Shown piece by piece: positions 43,641 to 54,594 of a stretch of DNA of 64,000 bases. Made by a program: the position numbers and the translations under genes. Where the stretch lies: assembly GCF_001039355.2 (NCBI RefSeq), contig NW_019775893.1:62001-126000 (forward strand), in the 5' to 3' direction. The notes below the pieces were generated by a model. It saw nothing but the letters and a program-made list of their open reading frames with translations. It searched no databases and was not told where the DNA came from. Origin of the DNA: Lingula anatina (taxonomy: Eukaryota > Brachiopoda > Lingulata > Lingulida > Lingulidae). The stretch's first letter is position 1; each line of letters begins with the position of its first letter.

Positions 43641-44225
43641 TTAGATCTCATGCCAAAGCCTTCCTGCTTGGCTAAGATATCGTGCCAGGTTACATAATAC
43701 TTTCTTACTGGAAGAATTCAGCAGGAGAACCAATTTGAACACCGAGGGTCTATTACAATGGAAAGGTTTGATGAACCTTTTTCTTAAATCTAAATATCTA
43801 GAGCAACCCAGTATAAAGTGGAATTCGTCCTCCACATCATTGCAATAGGAACATTTTCTTTGTGAAATAGGGATTTTACTGTATCTGCCCGTTTCAATTG
43901 CAAGTTTATGGGATGATAATCTTATTTTACTAATCATTTTCTTAAACTGGAGCGGGATTGGTTTTGTAAGATAAATTTGAATAGTAACACGGTCGATGAG
44001 GTGTCTATAGAGCCAGCACTTTCTCGAGTCGTTAATTTCTGACAATATAGCTTGTTGTTTAATATCCATTAGTTTTTGATATACTAGAGGTACAATAATT
44101 TTATCATAATTACCTTGATAGAGAAAAAAATCATTAAGACCAGTTTCTGTAAAAACATCATAAATCTTAGAGTCTCTGACCGTCTGTGGGCATGATTTTT
44201 CTACCTTTTTTATGTGGCACTTCAT
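43641..44225 (-). pseudogene. LINE ORF2 C-terminal domain (zf-RVT-like), 5'-truncated
   Basis: An open 194-codon frame without internal stops. After an N-terminal segment related to the tether region (YDKIIVPLVYQKLMDIKQQA, KCWLYRHLIDRVTIQIYL), it contains IRLSSHKLAIETGRYSKIPI, then the zinc-binding CSYCNDVEDEFHFILGC and ends ARYLSQAGRLWHEI. This is the terminal part of a LINE ORF2 protein; it has the CxxC-H-C ligands that the related 13.4-kb copy partly lost. Reverse transcriptase and endonuclease are absent, as expected for 5' truncation on insertion. An intact frame suggests relatively recent insertion. Confidence 0.8.
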
Positions 44226-44559
44226 TGTCTTGTTTCAGGCATTTTATGGAGTAAATTAAGTAATAACATGACAAAGCTTTGGGCATAATTTCATTTTCAT
44301 ATAAAATCTGCTCATAGTAATTCTGCATACCAGGTTACATACAACGCCTGTATGTTAGAAAAGAGTAGCACTTATGAAACAAAGTGGCACAATTGTATTA
44401 CCCTCCTCAATGCAACAAATTACCATTATTGTACTTGCAGTGTATAATAACTCCTATAAATCTTATACCTTATTACCTACTGCTTTATACTAACATACTG
44501 ATACTGATAGTTTATTTCATAGGGACATTTATGTCATTGGTATGGTACAACAATAAAAT

Positions 44560-44680
44560 ATATGATAATGTCATAATAATAATAACAACAATGATGATAA
44601 TATTAATAACAATGAAAATGATAATAATCATCATTCCTCTTCGTCCCGTGTGGGACATAAGGCCACAATGATAATAATAA
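44560..44680. repeat. AAT/ATG-rich imperfect microsatellite with TTCGTCCCGTGTGGG word
   Basis: Trinucleotide-like AATAATAATAACAACAATGATG runs surround CTTCGTCCCGTGTGGGACAT, which can form a short hairpin (GTCCC-GTGT-GGGAC). Confidence 0.8.
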
Positions 44681-46072
44681 TGCTAATAAATTAAATATGA
44701 GACTTAATTTAAGGATGACATTAACAGGGTGGCGACCTTCTTAAGTGGATATACCAACATGTTGCATATCAATAGAAAGCTTATTTCAACTGCTTTTCAT
44801 TTCGTATTCTTATTTTATTATGTAACCATTACGTAAGGAGACATCACACTTTCTGAATCATCCTTCCCATCATCCAACCATTCATCCTACACTGACAAAC
44901 AACTTAATCTGTTTTGTAGTGGAATTAGAGGAAAACTGACACTCTGTGCTTTCTTCTTCTTACAACTGGTCTTGGGCTTTGATTTTAATCTTCTACTGGC
45001 AAGTTCTCCTGAGTGAAAGATCTTGATTTCATTTTTTTCGCAGAAGTGAATTTTTTTTTGGTACTGTTTTGTAAATTTTCAATGTGCAGGTAGTGACACA
45101 CGACGTTGAGGAGATGTATAGATGGGCAAACCTAAAAATGACAATGTGATGGATAATTTTGGCAAAGAAGGCCATTCCTCTTCAGTATCTTTGACAGTGA
45201 AATCCTCATCAGGAATTAAGATGGAAGACATGACTTATTATGAAATAAAGTGAATGGAAATGAGAGAAGTTATAAATAACTGAACTATCTAGAAACTGTC
45301 ATGAAATATAAAGTAGATGAAAAAAGTTATTGCTTTAATATCACAATTTTATTCAATAAAATAAGCTGGAGAGGAGGTTGAATGAAATTAGCTCATAGGT
45401 GAATGAAAAATGGTACAAAAAGGAATTGACAGAGTGAAAGTTAGAAATAGATGTGACCACATTACATATACTAGCAGAGTGGCATCTGAGAAGGGATTGT
45501 GGGTGAATGATAATAATATATTTTTTTTTAAAGTTTGATTACAGTGACACTTAAAAAAAGACTTGACTGAAATATACTGACAATGACAAAAGAGCTGTGC
45601 CTCTTTTTGGAAAATTGCACTTTTTGCATATGGGAGCTGCATATTTATGACTGCCTAATGAAAAGTCCCGGATTTGTATGTTGCATCTGCCGTCCAAAAT
45701 GCATCTAGCTGCTATAGTGTGGAAGATTTTTTTTATTCCTTTTGTCTTTGTGTCTGCTCACTTGGAATTAATCTTACTCTTGCATTGGAAATCAGCACAC
45801 AAAAAAATCTCATTAATGTTGTATGTACCAGCACCTCTCAAAAAGTCAAAAATCCACCAATAGCCAGAAAATTCTCAACAACATTGTATTTTCAGGCAAG
45901 TGACTAAGGGTCATTTTAAGGCATCAGATATTATCACATACAACAATAACAACATATTGTACTTTACATATTGCAGTTCAGTACAACATACATACTTAAC
46001 CAGTGCTTAATGGAAAGAAGACAACTGATGAAATAATTTTAATAGATTTTGTTACTCTTGTTTTTTCATTTT
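44681..46072. other. No firmly recognisable gene
   Basis: A basic minus-strand frame near 44900-45060 (EIKIFHSGELASRRLKSKPK) is open for about 50 codons but has no recognised family. The rest shows only chance frames. Confidence 0.35.
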
Positions 46073-46510
46073 TTATTTTTTTTTTCCACCCAAAAGATCA
46101 GCAACTCCTTGACGGCCATTTCTGTCAAATGCTGGCTTGATCTGTTTCAGCTGTAGACCACTGCTAGCAATCTTCTCAAGCATGGATTTACTGACCAGAT
46201 TTTTAATGGGACCAAGAGTTGCTAGGGTTTTTTTCTTCGCTGCCAAGGCCACCAATGATTCTTTCACAAAATTAACATCAAAACTGTGTTTTGCCATGTT
46301 TTCAGGACTAGGTCTAAAGGAATCAACTAGTTTTTTCAATATCTTAACATCCTCAAGGGGACCATGTGCATTGCTAGACAATCAGCAACTAATTCCTCTT
46401 GCCTATATGATTTTCTGCCTGGCAAGATCTGTCTCAAAAATGGGAGATTGCAAAAAAGGAACACACGATTTTTTCAAGTGAATTAGATTGACCTTAAAAT
46501 AGGTCAGCCA
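46073..46510 (-). pseudogene. DEDDh exonuclease (PolC-type-like) C-terminal relic
   Basis: Minus strand: CNLPFLRQILPGRKSYRQEE and LVADCL, then after a frameshift SNAHGPLEDVKILKKLVDSF, followed by a conserved-looking tail LVSKSMLEKIASSGLQLKQI and DRNGRQGVADLLGGKKK with stop at 46073. H...ALEDV.xL is the ExoIII (His, Asp) motif of DEDDh 3'-5' exonucleases. The LPGRKSYxQE lead-in and AEKIAxSGL tail fit invertebrate proteins often labelled DNA polymerase III PolC-type-like. The expected HNALED is HGPLED here. The catalytic DE motif (Exo I) would lie upstream and was not found. One frameshift and a stop suggest a pseudogene, although an intron or consensus error could account for it. Confidence 0.65.
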
Positions 46511-46734
46511 AGACAAGAACAACTCATTCACTTTCCAAAGGGCAAATACCACACTGGGCAATATTCACTTTTAGCATGTATTCAACCAAGGTTGTCGTCT
46601 AAAACTATACTTTTTAATAATATGTTATTTATATTTTTTAATGATCTGAATATGCAGAAAAATAATTCTGTCAAACACATTTTTTTACTCACTTTTTTAT
46701 TTGGCAGAATTACCCATATCTCATATAATTTCTA

Positions 46735-47135
46735 CTATGTATCAAACAATTTCCTATCATTAATGACAAGAAGCTGGGTTATGGTCCAACTGGCCTCTTT
46801 ATTTGCTGTTTTGGAGAATATTTTCCTATTTTGGAATATTTTAAAACATCTAGCCAGTCTAGTATGGACAGCTTGCAACACAACCAAGGTGTTGGTGACG
46901 GAACTTAGCCCATTTGCCACTGCATCAGTAAGAGCCTGCTGGCTGAGATCAGTGATGACTGCTGGAATGGTCTGAAGAAGGATGTCAGTGGCTCACTGTT
47001 AGTCTGTCCAACGTGTTTCCTCTCTGTCAAGATAAAACTGTTTAAAAGCATGTCATAGTGCTGGATTGACACCATTCCCAGTGGCAACATCACCTGCCCA
47101 GGTGTGTTTTATATTGTCTGTTAGTTTTGGATTGA
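46735..47135 (-). pseudogene. Unidentified decayed coding sequence
   Basis: A long minus-strand frame interrupted by three stops reads DVATGNGVNPAL, HAFKQFYLDREETRWTD, LLQTIPAVITDLSQQALTDA, SSVTNTLVVLQAVHTRLARC, then a terminal WTITQLLVINDRKLFDT. The composition is protein-like over about 130 codons, so this was probably coding. I do not recognise the family. It ends about 250 bp upstream (sense direction) of the exonuclease relic, so the two could be exons of one decayed gene or parts of one mobile element. Confidence 0.45.
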
Positions 47136-47157
47136 CATCACTGAGGGGGCGGATATA

Positions 47158-47323
47158 CAGGGGCGAATCGAGACCGTTTTCTGGGTCTTCCGGAAGACGG
47201 TCAGATTTTCAAGTTTACATTGACGAGTATCCATTTTTTCTGTCGGAAGACAGTCAAAATGGAGGATGGATCAATAAAGATAATTTGAAAGACTGTCAGA
47301 AAATATCTCTGGATCCACCCCTG
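47158..47323. mobile_element. 166-bp hAT-like MITE
   Basis: CAGGGGCGAATCGAGA (47158) is inverted as TCTGGATCCACCCCTG (to 47323), and ATATA flanks both sides. The interior has paired GGAAGAC...GGTC and CGGAAGACAGTC words. CAGGGGCGGATCCAG termini and short duplications are typical of hAT-like elements. Confidence 0.78.
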
Positions 47324-48337
47324 ATATATGATGATCTGCTTCTCACCATCACTTGACTTTTCTGCTGTATGGAGCATTTGTGTTGGCATTGATGTGGCTG
47401 AACACTGTCTGATCATTTTAATTTTGTTTCTAAACATCCAAACATAATTTAACAGAACACAGTCAAAAATAAGTTCAGTACCTCAGTAAGTGAGATGCTT
47501 TGCTTAACTGCAATCACTCTCTAGTGAATTAGAATGCAGGTCTGTTGGTTAATTATATACATTAAGATGTTTGATGAAATCTTGGGCATTCTTGTCTCGT
47601 AGTCAACAAAGTTCTCCGTAAAAGGCGTTGAATTTAGGATGTAAGTCCTTTTAGAGTCCTTTTGGCTCCCCCTCATTGAATTTTAATAACTCAATACAGA
47701 CAACTTCCTTTTTTTTGGTAATCAATTTATTAATTCACTTTAATTTATTCTACCGATGTAAAAATAATTATCTAATCGTAAACCATAACAATAATATAAT
47801 TGCTGAATAGTTGTAGCTAATTTTACCTTGTTGTGTTTTGTTAAGTATATCCAAATATAAAGAAGTCAAACAAATAAACTTTTGTAGCATTATTTCTTCT
47901 ATCAAGGAATGAAGAGACAAACAAGGAGAGAGGGTGATCAGAGAAGAAGAATTTTATGCTTGGCCCCCATTAATTTTTAAGTGATTAGAGCATTGGTCCC
48001 TGTGAACATAAAAGGCGAAGACTGTGCCGACGCAATGCCAGTTTCTTTAGACATGTTTTGTAAATACGTTCTTACTGCAGTAGGAATACCCCAGATATAG
48101 TGAAGTATATCATATTTATTTGAACATATAAGGAATAGAATTCAGGCGTGATCCACAAGGCATTTAACACAGATTCATTGACTTACTGAATGCTGTTCAC
48201 CTCCTTACTTAGAAAGATGATAAATAAATTGCATAATAATGTGTAAAAATTGTAAAATATTAAACAAATAAATTAATTGATTCTGATGGAAAACAGCAGT
48301 GTTTGAACTATTTCTGAAATACTTCACAGACAATTAT
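47324..48337. other. No recognisable gene
   Basis: AT-rich; no motif recognised. Confidence 0.45.
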
Positions 48338-49440
48338 TTATGTACAGTGTTGACGTTTATGGCCTTTCATAGGTTCTCCACACTTGGAGCATATATGCAT
48401 GCTAATCTGTCCACCAAACGCTCCAGATTTATAACTTCCTCCCTCAGCATATTCTAACTTGTCCATTTTTGGTGCATAAGAAAGCTTCAGTTTTTTGTGA
48501 CGATCCTTGTTTTCTGGCATATTCTTGTAATCCGCGTGCCTTTCCCTTTTTGTGTCAGCGTCCTGCCATGCCTTCGTGGAGTTGCCTGAAAAATGAAGCC
48601 CAATACTTGCAAACAACGCTGTGTTCACTGTTGTTACCCCAACATTGAAACACGCTACTCCCAGAGAGATGCCGAATTCCATCTTATAGTAGCTGTGCCT
48701 GTGAGACTTGGGCAGATAGGTGCCCCAAACAGCGTGATGCAAATTTTCGTTGGCATTTTGAGTCCTACAGTTCTTTGTCCCTTCTAAAAGATCAAAATCT
48801 GCCAGACGGTTGATAACTGGCATGACTGCTTCTTGAACTGCAGATGGGATGGGGTTTTTCAGCGGCCCTTAGGTGTGTTCCCCGGTAGCCAGGTCGCATT
48901 GATACTTGCACTAGCTATTTGTCCTGGGGGGGGGGGGGCAGTCTTCGTGTTGGGGAATTTCTTCCGTGCTTGAATAATTCTTCAAAATGGCTCTAGTTGA
49001 TTTTTGCATGCTTAAAACGTCGGCCTTATTTTGCCTGATTCCCACCCTGTAAAAGATCTGGAATGAGATTACTAGCCTCTGTGTTAGCCGTCCCTTGCCG
49101 CTTAGTGCTTTGCCGTCAGATGGTTTTTGCCCTGCAAAGATATAACAGTATATATTAGCATAGGATTTCTAAAAAATTCCTGTTATCACGCACTGAATCG
49201 CGAAAACTTTTCAAGAGTCACACATTACTCGAGGAGAGTATTTAAAGAATTATTTTGTTCAAGTACATCTTGGGGTTTTTATAATGGCAAAAAGAAGTGA
49301 AATAAAAAACAGGTTTAATGAGAAATTCACTTTTCATAAAAGATGCATTTACTATTAGGTAAGTTTGGTCGTAATTCAATAAAATGGTGAATATTTACCT
49401 TTAGTGGTATCTAGTAAGCGGCGTAAACTTGTCCCCATCC
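48338..49440 (-). pseudogene. Mutator-like transposase C-terminal region (3' half of a composite gene)
   Basis: Exon-like block 49131-48338 is preceded by a splice acceptor (TATATCTTTGCAG) and, upstream, by a donor at 49398 (ACTAAAG|GTAAAT). Across the 267-bp intron the frame runs from ERMGTSLRRLLDTTKG into QKPSDGKALSGKGRLTQRLV, VGIRQNKADVLSMQKSTRAI and SSTEEIPQHEDC. After a 13-base C run in the sense strand (G run 48926-48938) and shifts come AVMPVINRLADFDLLEG, TQNANENLHHAVWG and LGVACFNVGVTTVNTALFAS, ending in CSKCGEPMKGHKRQHCT. RMGT-LR, GKGRLT, IRxN, STxExPQHxxCP and TQNANEsLH are signatures of the Mutator-like domain of animal MULE-type proteins. The N-terminal catalytic half is missing; its place is taken by pogo-derived exons. 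Confidence 0.75.
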
Positions 49441-51137
49441 TTTCTAACAGAAGCAAATGTCCATCTGTCTTTGTCTGTCCGGTGATGCCAGTCACACGGA
49501 TGGACTTGGCCACCATCTCCCCTGGCACCTCAGACCATGCAGTGGCAATCCACTGCACCACTGTGGCCTTCGAGAACCCTTTGCAGCCATACTGTCATCA
49601 AATCTTCCGTCATCGAGGCCTTTTCGTTGTGTATAATCACCCAGCCCTCTGGAGAATCGAACTCAATTTGCCTCTTGCCTGCAAAATGAAAGGTAATAAT
49701 GTATGTAGTGTAATATATTTTAATAAAGATAGAGTCAGGTTCGTCTGGTCTGTTGGTGTCCGTTCATCAACAAAACAAAATCTGAAAGCAAACTCCGGAG
49801 TATCATGCGACTCAAAATAAACTCGTGTTTTTGTTGGTTGTTACTCATTATAGCAGTAGATTTACCTAGGCTGACATAGAATTTAAATTCATGGGTTATT
49901 ACGCTGTGCCTTCAGTTACTGTCTAATTAAAAAATAATGAAGAATTTATTTGACACAGACTCAAAATCTGGAGACGGTAACATAATTTGTGATTTAAGTA
50001 CGGAAATAGGAGTAAACCAGTTACGATCATTTTTTTTAAATTAATTTTTACCTTTAAATATCACCATTGTTGGAAGTTTTTTTCCCACTTGCCGCCATGG
50101 ACTGCACCTTAGTAAAGTGACATTTTCCCCCCCGCCTGTGGTGGTGATTTTCACATCTTTCTCTCCTTTAGTGTGGAGAGTCTTGGAAGGTATCACGTCA
50201 AATGTCATTGGAACCTAATAAAATTTTACAAATATTGTAGATTAATATGCAGTAAACAACAAGACTTGTAGTATGTGATTTATGCATTAGTCTCTTCCTG
50301 AGGGAGACGCAGTTATGTAGGTGCAGCCATTATTAGGTCGCCTATCACACTACTTAATTATTCAATCAAAATTATCTACGGCATAGTTTAATTCAACTAA
50401 AGATTTGAACAAATTAAATCCAACTTTTCATTACCTCATCCATATTTACTATGAATTCATCTTCGTACTCATCGTCTTCTGTTTTTTCTTTTAAGTTGGT
50501 GTAAAACACATCTAGCCTTTCTTCCAAGTCCTTTGGAAGAGACTGACTTTCGGAGGTCCTAGCTCGCAGCGAAAGTCCCCGTCTCTCCACGAACCGCACC
50601 GCCCATCCCCGTGAGGATTTGAAGTCAACTCCATTTTCTTTTGCCAGGCCCAAGGCTCGCTGACAGATGACGTCTATGGAGACAGACAGCTGAAGATCTT
50701 TCTGCTCCAAAACCCATGCATGCAGCTTATCCTTGCTCACTTTGCCGAGCAGGCAATCTCTCCCACCTCCAACTTTCCGCCCGTTCTTCTTTCTTTGGTA
50801 GTCTTTATTTAGCTCTCTTTTCCAGGTGCTGATGGTCGATTGGGCGATTCCCAGGGATTTTGACTTTGGTTGATGCTGTTGATTTTAGCCAGGTCTAAAA
50901 CTTTTTGCTTCTCTGCTAAGGTGTATGACTTGTAATTCCCTCGTTTAGCAGGGATGTGGACTGTGTCCAGCAGGGTGTCCGGTCCGCATGTCAGGACCTC
51001 CAATCCCTCTTCATGTAGAAGTTCCACTCTCCTGGTGGCAGCTTTTGCTTGGGCGGTCGCCCAACAGGCCTCTTCTATCTTCTGTGGGCGTGCAGGCAGG
51101 GGAGAGTTCAGCCAGGAGGCTGGAAACGTCTCTTCCT
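49440..51137 (-). pseudogene. pogo/Tigger-type transposase exons (5' part of a composite gene)
   Basis: Exon 51137-50435: a psq-like helix-turn-helix (NYKSYTLAEKQKVLDLAKI, then after one frameshift SLGIAQSTISTWKREL), a CENP-B-type DNA-binding region (DKLHAWVLEQKDLQLSVSID, RGWAVRFVERRGLSLRARTS) and the first catalytic Asp in EFIVNMDE. A GT-AG intron (50434-50215) rejoins exactly as NMDE|VPMTFDV. Exon 50214-50052 carries KGEKDVKITTTGGGENVT and KLPTMVIFK. A second intron (50051-49679) leads to GWVIIHNEKASMTEDLMTVW and, after a shift and loss of the second and third catalytic regions, KATVVQWIATAWSEVPGEMV and KSIRVTGITG. These match pogo-family transposases in order. The catalytic core is incomplete, so no transposition is expected. 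The DNA-binding half is mostly open. Confidence 0.8.
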
Positions 51138-51799
51138 AATTAGTTTACAGGAGATAAAAACTGCACGTTTTCTTTCTTTTAAAAAATTTTATAAATGTAA
51201 AATTTCGTACATAGGATATTAAAATTTATTGGACTGGATGAGTTTGGTGGGAAGTCGAGAAGGACATATTTTTCATTAAAGATATTGTCATTTCTCATTC
51301 TGTTAAAGCTAAGATTTTAATTCTTTCCAAATGTTCCTACTTATCGCACAGTGTAACAAAACATGTAAAATGTCTGTCCCTAACAGGACATATCTGCCCA
51401 GAGATCATGATCACAGGTTATTCTTTCATAGTGAGTGGCATTTGAGGTCCAGATAAAAAAGTCACAGAATTCAGGATCCATTATAAAAGCTGCATTTAGT
51501 ATTCTAAAATTCAATTGTTTTAGCTTTTGGCCTTCTTTCTCTAGTGTGGCATATCTGCCCTCTCTGGATCATTGAAAATAAAGTCATGCATGTAATAATA
51601 CTTATGAAACACGGGGCTGACTTTACATACACTACAAGTGTAGCCAGTGTCCACATGTTGCAAGTGTACTACACAGGCAAAAATTTTTTTCTGTCAGTGG
51701 AAATTGCTGGTGCATGTTCTAAACTGTTTGAGACGAACACAGTCTGGCAAGTTTACATGAGGCTTTCATGTCTCCAAGGCTGCATTCCCTCTCAATTCC
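51138..51799. other. No recognisable gene
   Basis: The pogo-like frame is preceded by an acceptor-like TAATTAG (51138), so an upstream exon could lie here, but I could not identify one. Confidence 0.35.
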
Positions 51800-52099
51800 T
51801 ACCAGGGCGAGTGATAGATTTTTTTACAGATATTCACAGATATGTCTCTGGCTAGATAGATGGTCATTTAGGGCTCAACTCACCCTGTTGAGGAATCCCA
51901 TGTGGAAACAATTATCTCTGCGCGCGTGCCAAAAGCTTTGTACTTGCTCTGCATGAGCTGAGCTTCACAACGATGTGATAACTGCTCGTTACGCAACCAG
52001 TCTAAGGCTTTTTTATCTGTCACAGAAGAGCAAGTGATTGAAGCCAGAGTAATTAACTGTCTTGATTGCTGTCACCCAGACTTAGGCTTCGTTCACATG
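51800..52099. repeat. 0.3-kb direct repeat flanking the zinc-finger locus, left copy
   Basis: About 96 percent identical to 54595-54889, same orientation. Starts TACCAGGGCGAGTGATAGAT and ends CTTAGGCTTCGTTCACATG. Shared landmarks are TTAGGGCTCAACTCACCCTG and GTGATAACTGCTCGTTACGC. No reading frame is shared and complete. Confidence 0.93.
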
Positions 52100-52749
52100 T
52101 TCAATTTTAATAATTGTAATGGCAATTACAAATTATATTCCAATCATAACAAAAACACAATATCTAGACAAATTTAGGCCTACCTTTGATTTTATACACG
52201 TAGTTTTACATATTTTAACCATTTAGAGTAATCTCTGTCACCAGTTGGCCGACTTAACTGTTTTTAAGGTCAAACCATTTTCATTTGGGACTTAAAAAAC
52301 TATCAAATTTTTAATTGACTTTAAAAGTACGTTTTGTGCTGATGGCAGCTTTGTACTAGTAGTGTACTATCGGTGGCAAGTTGACATACTTTTTTGCAAA
52401 GCACATGTAAGGACAGAATTAATTAAGTAAGCAGCATTACCTTCTAGATTTATTAGTTGACTAATATATTAAGTTTTTTGCATATATCCAAGGTGTAACA
52501 ATTAAATTTTGATGTGAGAGCAGTGATAATATTCAACTTAAACATGCTGACTATCATATGCGACAGAGACTCCACTGGTTATCCAGAAGGCATGCGTCAT
52601 ATGACTCATACCCCCCCACCCCCTTCCCCGATTTTTACACCGGATCTGCATCGATCTCGAGAGTGACCAATTTCACTTTTAAAAGTCAGAATTCCACCGA
52701 TCGGCGGAAAATTCCCAGGTCTGAAACTACAGCTAAGTACACGAAGATT
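52100..52749. other. No recognisable gene
   Basis: AT-rich, with a C-run patch near 52600. Confidence 0.4.
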
Positions 52750-52812
52750 ACATGGTAAAATGTCAATTTTTCAGAAAAAGAACCCACTTTTGAAGCTGCT
52801 GGCTGCTGAAGG
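52750..52812. mobile_element. Decayed fragment of the GGCCCGTAGCC MITE
   Basis: ATTTTTCAGAAAAAGAACCC followed by CACTTTTGAAGCTGCTGGC resembles 9565-9612 of the copy at 9447-9620. Confidence 0.6.
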
Positions 52813-53370
52813 GTTTCATTAATTAAATTAATTGAATGACTCATCACAACATCTACAGTACAGAACCAGCCTGGCATGTGTGACAAATACAAACTAACTG
52901 ATAGAATCACTTGTTGTCTTTTTACTAGCTAGATGTAGCTCTATGGTGTCATGTTACATGTTTATCAATGCTTATTGAAGTAATAACAGATAATTATATG
53001 CAGTGGGTTGTGCAGATAACATCTTTAAATTATGGCATCTGAAGTATTGGAGAGAAATGACTTCAACCAATCAGATATGTCCACTGTAACCAGCAGTTAA
53101 CATCATCCAATAGAATGACTGCATTCAAGATTTTAAACAGGGGGTTCCTAATACAACTTTATGCATTGCTCAGTATAAAAACTGGGTGCATTGGCAATGT
53201 TAACATCAAGTTCATACAGAACCCAAATGGATATTCTTATGGTGCTCTGAAAGTTGAATTGTGAACACAATTTCAGTATTGGAAAGGACATATCAATCCT
53301 CGATAAGTCTTAGCACCTTATCCAAGTGACTGACTGGCTCACAGCAAAATGTAAGACAGTAGCGTAACAA
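52813..53370. other. No recognisable gene; upstream region of the zinc-finger locus
   Basis: No clear promoter motif. An ATG at 53371 opens MADESCLEKERKTKIRGKLC with a stop about 30 codons on; it could be a first exon. Confidence 0.35.
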
Positions 53371-53524
53371 TGGCTGATGAGAGTTGTCTGGAAAAGGAAC
53401 GAAAAACCAAAATAAGGGGGAAATTATGTGAAAAGAAGCTTTGGAATTGGGACTCAGTGTAACTTAATTGTGACAAGAATCTCTCAGTGATTAATCATCT
53501 CTTGAAATTCAAGAAAATAATTAT

Positions 53525-53777
53525 ACTGGAGAGAAACCTTACAAGTGTAGATTCTGTGACAAGACTTTTATACCACCAATTAAGTTCTTACAGCATTCAG
53601 TAAAAATGTGCACGGAAGAGAAACCTTACAAGTGTAGATTCTGTGACAAGACTTTTATACCACTAATAAGTTCTTACAGCATTCAGTTAAAATGTGCACG
53701 GAAGAGAAACCTTACAAGTGTAGATTCTGTGACAAGACTTTTATACCACTAATAAGTTCTTACAGCATTCAGTAAAA
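53525..53777 (+). pseudogene. Tandemly triplicated half-finger upstream of the zinc-finger ORF
   Basis: Near-identical units begin at GAGAAACCTTACAAGTG near 53531, 53618 and 53704, continuing as the main ORF from 53790. Spacings are 87, 86 and 86 bp. Each codes EKPYKCRFCDKTFIP but lacks the histidine half of a C2H2 finger. The 86-bp units shift the frame, which separates the first units from the main ORF. Confidence 0.82.
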
Positions 53778-54395
53778 ATGTGCACGGAAGAGAAACCTTA
53801 CAAGTGTAGATTCTGTGACAAGACTTTTACTCAAAAAGGCCATTGCACTGTACATGAAAGAATTCATACTGGAGACAAACCTTACAAGTGTAGATTCTGT
53901 GACAAAACTTTCACGCTAAAAGGGACTTGCAAGGGCCATGAAAGAATTCACACAGGAGAGAGACCTTTTAAGTGTAGATTCTGTGACAAAACTTTTACTC
54001 AAAAAGGCCATTGCATTGTGCATGAAAGAATTCATACTGGAGACAAACCTTACAAGTGTAGATTCTGTGACAAAACTTTTAAAGACAAAAAAAATTGCAT
54101 ATATCATGAGAGAATTCACACAGGAGAGAAACCTTTTAAGTGTAGATTCTGTGACAAAACTTTTAAAGACAAAAAATCTTGCATACGTCATGAGAGAATT
54201 CACACAGGAGAGAAACCTTTCAAGTGTAGATTCTGTAACAAAACTTTTACTCAAAAAGGCCATTGCACTGAACATGAAAGAATTCATACTGGAGAAAAAC
54301 CTTACAAGTGTAGATTCTGCGACAAAGCTTTTAAAGACAAAAAATCTTGCATAGAGCATGAAAGAATTCACACACGAGAGAAACCTTACAAGTAG
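53778..54395 (+). CDS. C2H2 zinc-finger protein, seven tandem fingers
   Basis: An intact 205-codon frame with seven C2H2 fingers of the pattern YKCRFCDKTFTQKGHCTVHE-RIH (C-x2-C-x12-H-x3-H), joined by TGEKPYK/TGDKPYK linkers. Finger bodies alternate between TQKGHC and KDKKSC types, showing duplication within the array. Such arrays usually bind DNA in the nucleus; the target cannot be read from sequence. The ATG at 53778 lies inside the triplicated half-finger, and in-frame sequence upstream is stopped, so the true start may be in another exon or the gene may be broken. The stop follows REKPYK, where a deletion truncates the eighth finger (CR lost); degenerate finger remnants continue to about 54590. 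No KRAB, BTB or other effector domain is visible. The locus is bracketed by 0.3-kb direct repeats. Confidence 0.85.
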   Translation: MCTEEKPYKCRFCDKTFTQKGHCTVHERIHTGDKPYKCRFCDKTFTLKGTCKGHERIHTGERPFKCRFCDKTFTQKGHCIVHERIHTGDKPYKCRFCDKTFKDKKNCIYHERIHTGEKPFKCRFCDKTFKDKKSCIRHERIHTGEKPFKCRFCNKTFTQKGHCTEHERIHTGEKPYKCRFCDKAFKDKKSCIEHERIHTREKPYK

Positions 54396-54594
54396 ATTCT
54401 GTGAGGAAACTTTTACACAAAAACATTCTTGCAAACTTCATGAAGAAAAATCACGCTGGAGACAAACCTTTGAAGCGTAGACTTTCTGCAAAGCTTCACT
54501 CCAAAAGGGAATTGCACTTACCCTGAAACAGTATACACTGGAGACAAAACTTTTACTCAAGGCTTTTGCATTGTCCATGTAACCATCTACCCTC
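54396..54594 (+). pseudogene. Decayed finger remnants downstream of the array
   Basis: Pieces such as EETFTQKHSC, LHEEKS and LKQYT in several frames recall further C2H2 fingers that lost frame. Confidence 0.65.

Noticed and set aside
53916-54434. 172-codon minus-strand frame and 138-codon plus-strand frame over the zinc-finger array
   Set aside because: Shadows of the repetitive zinc-finger coding sequence in other frames.
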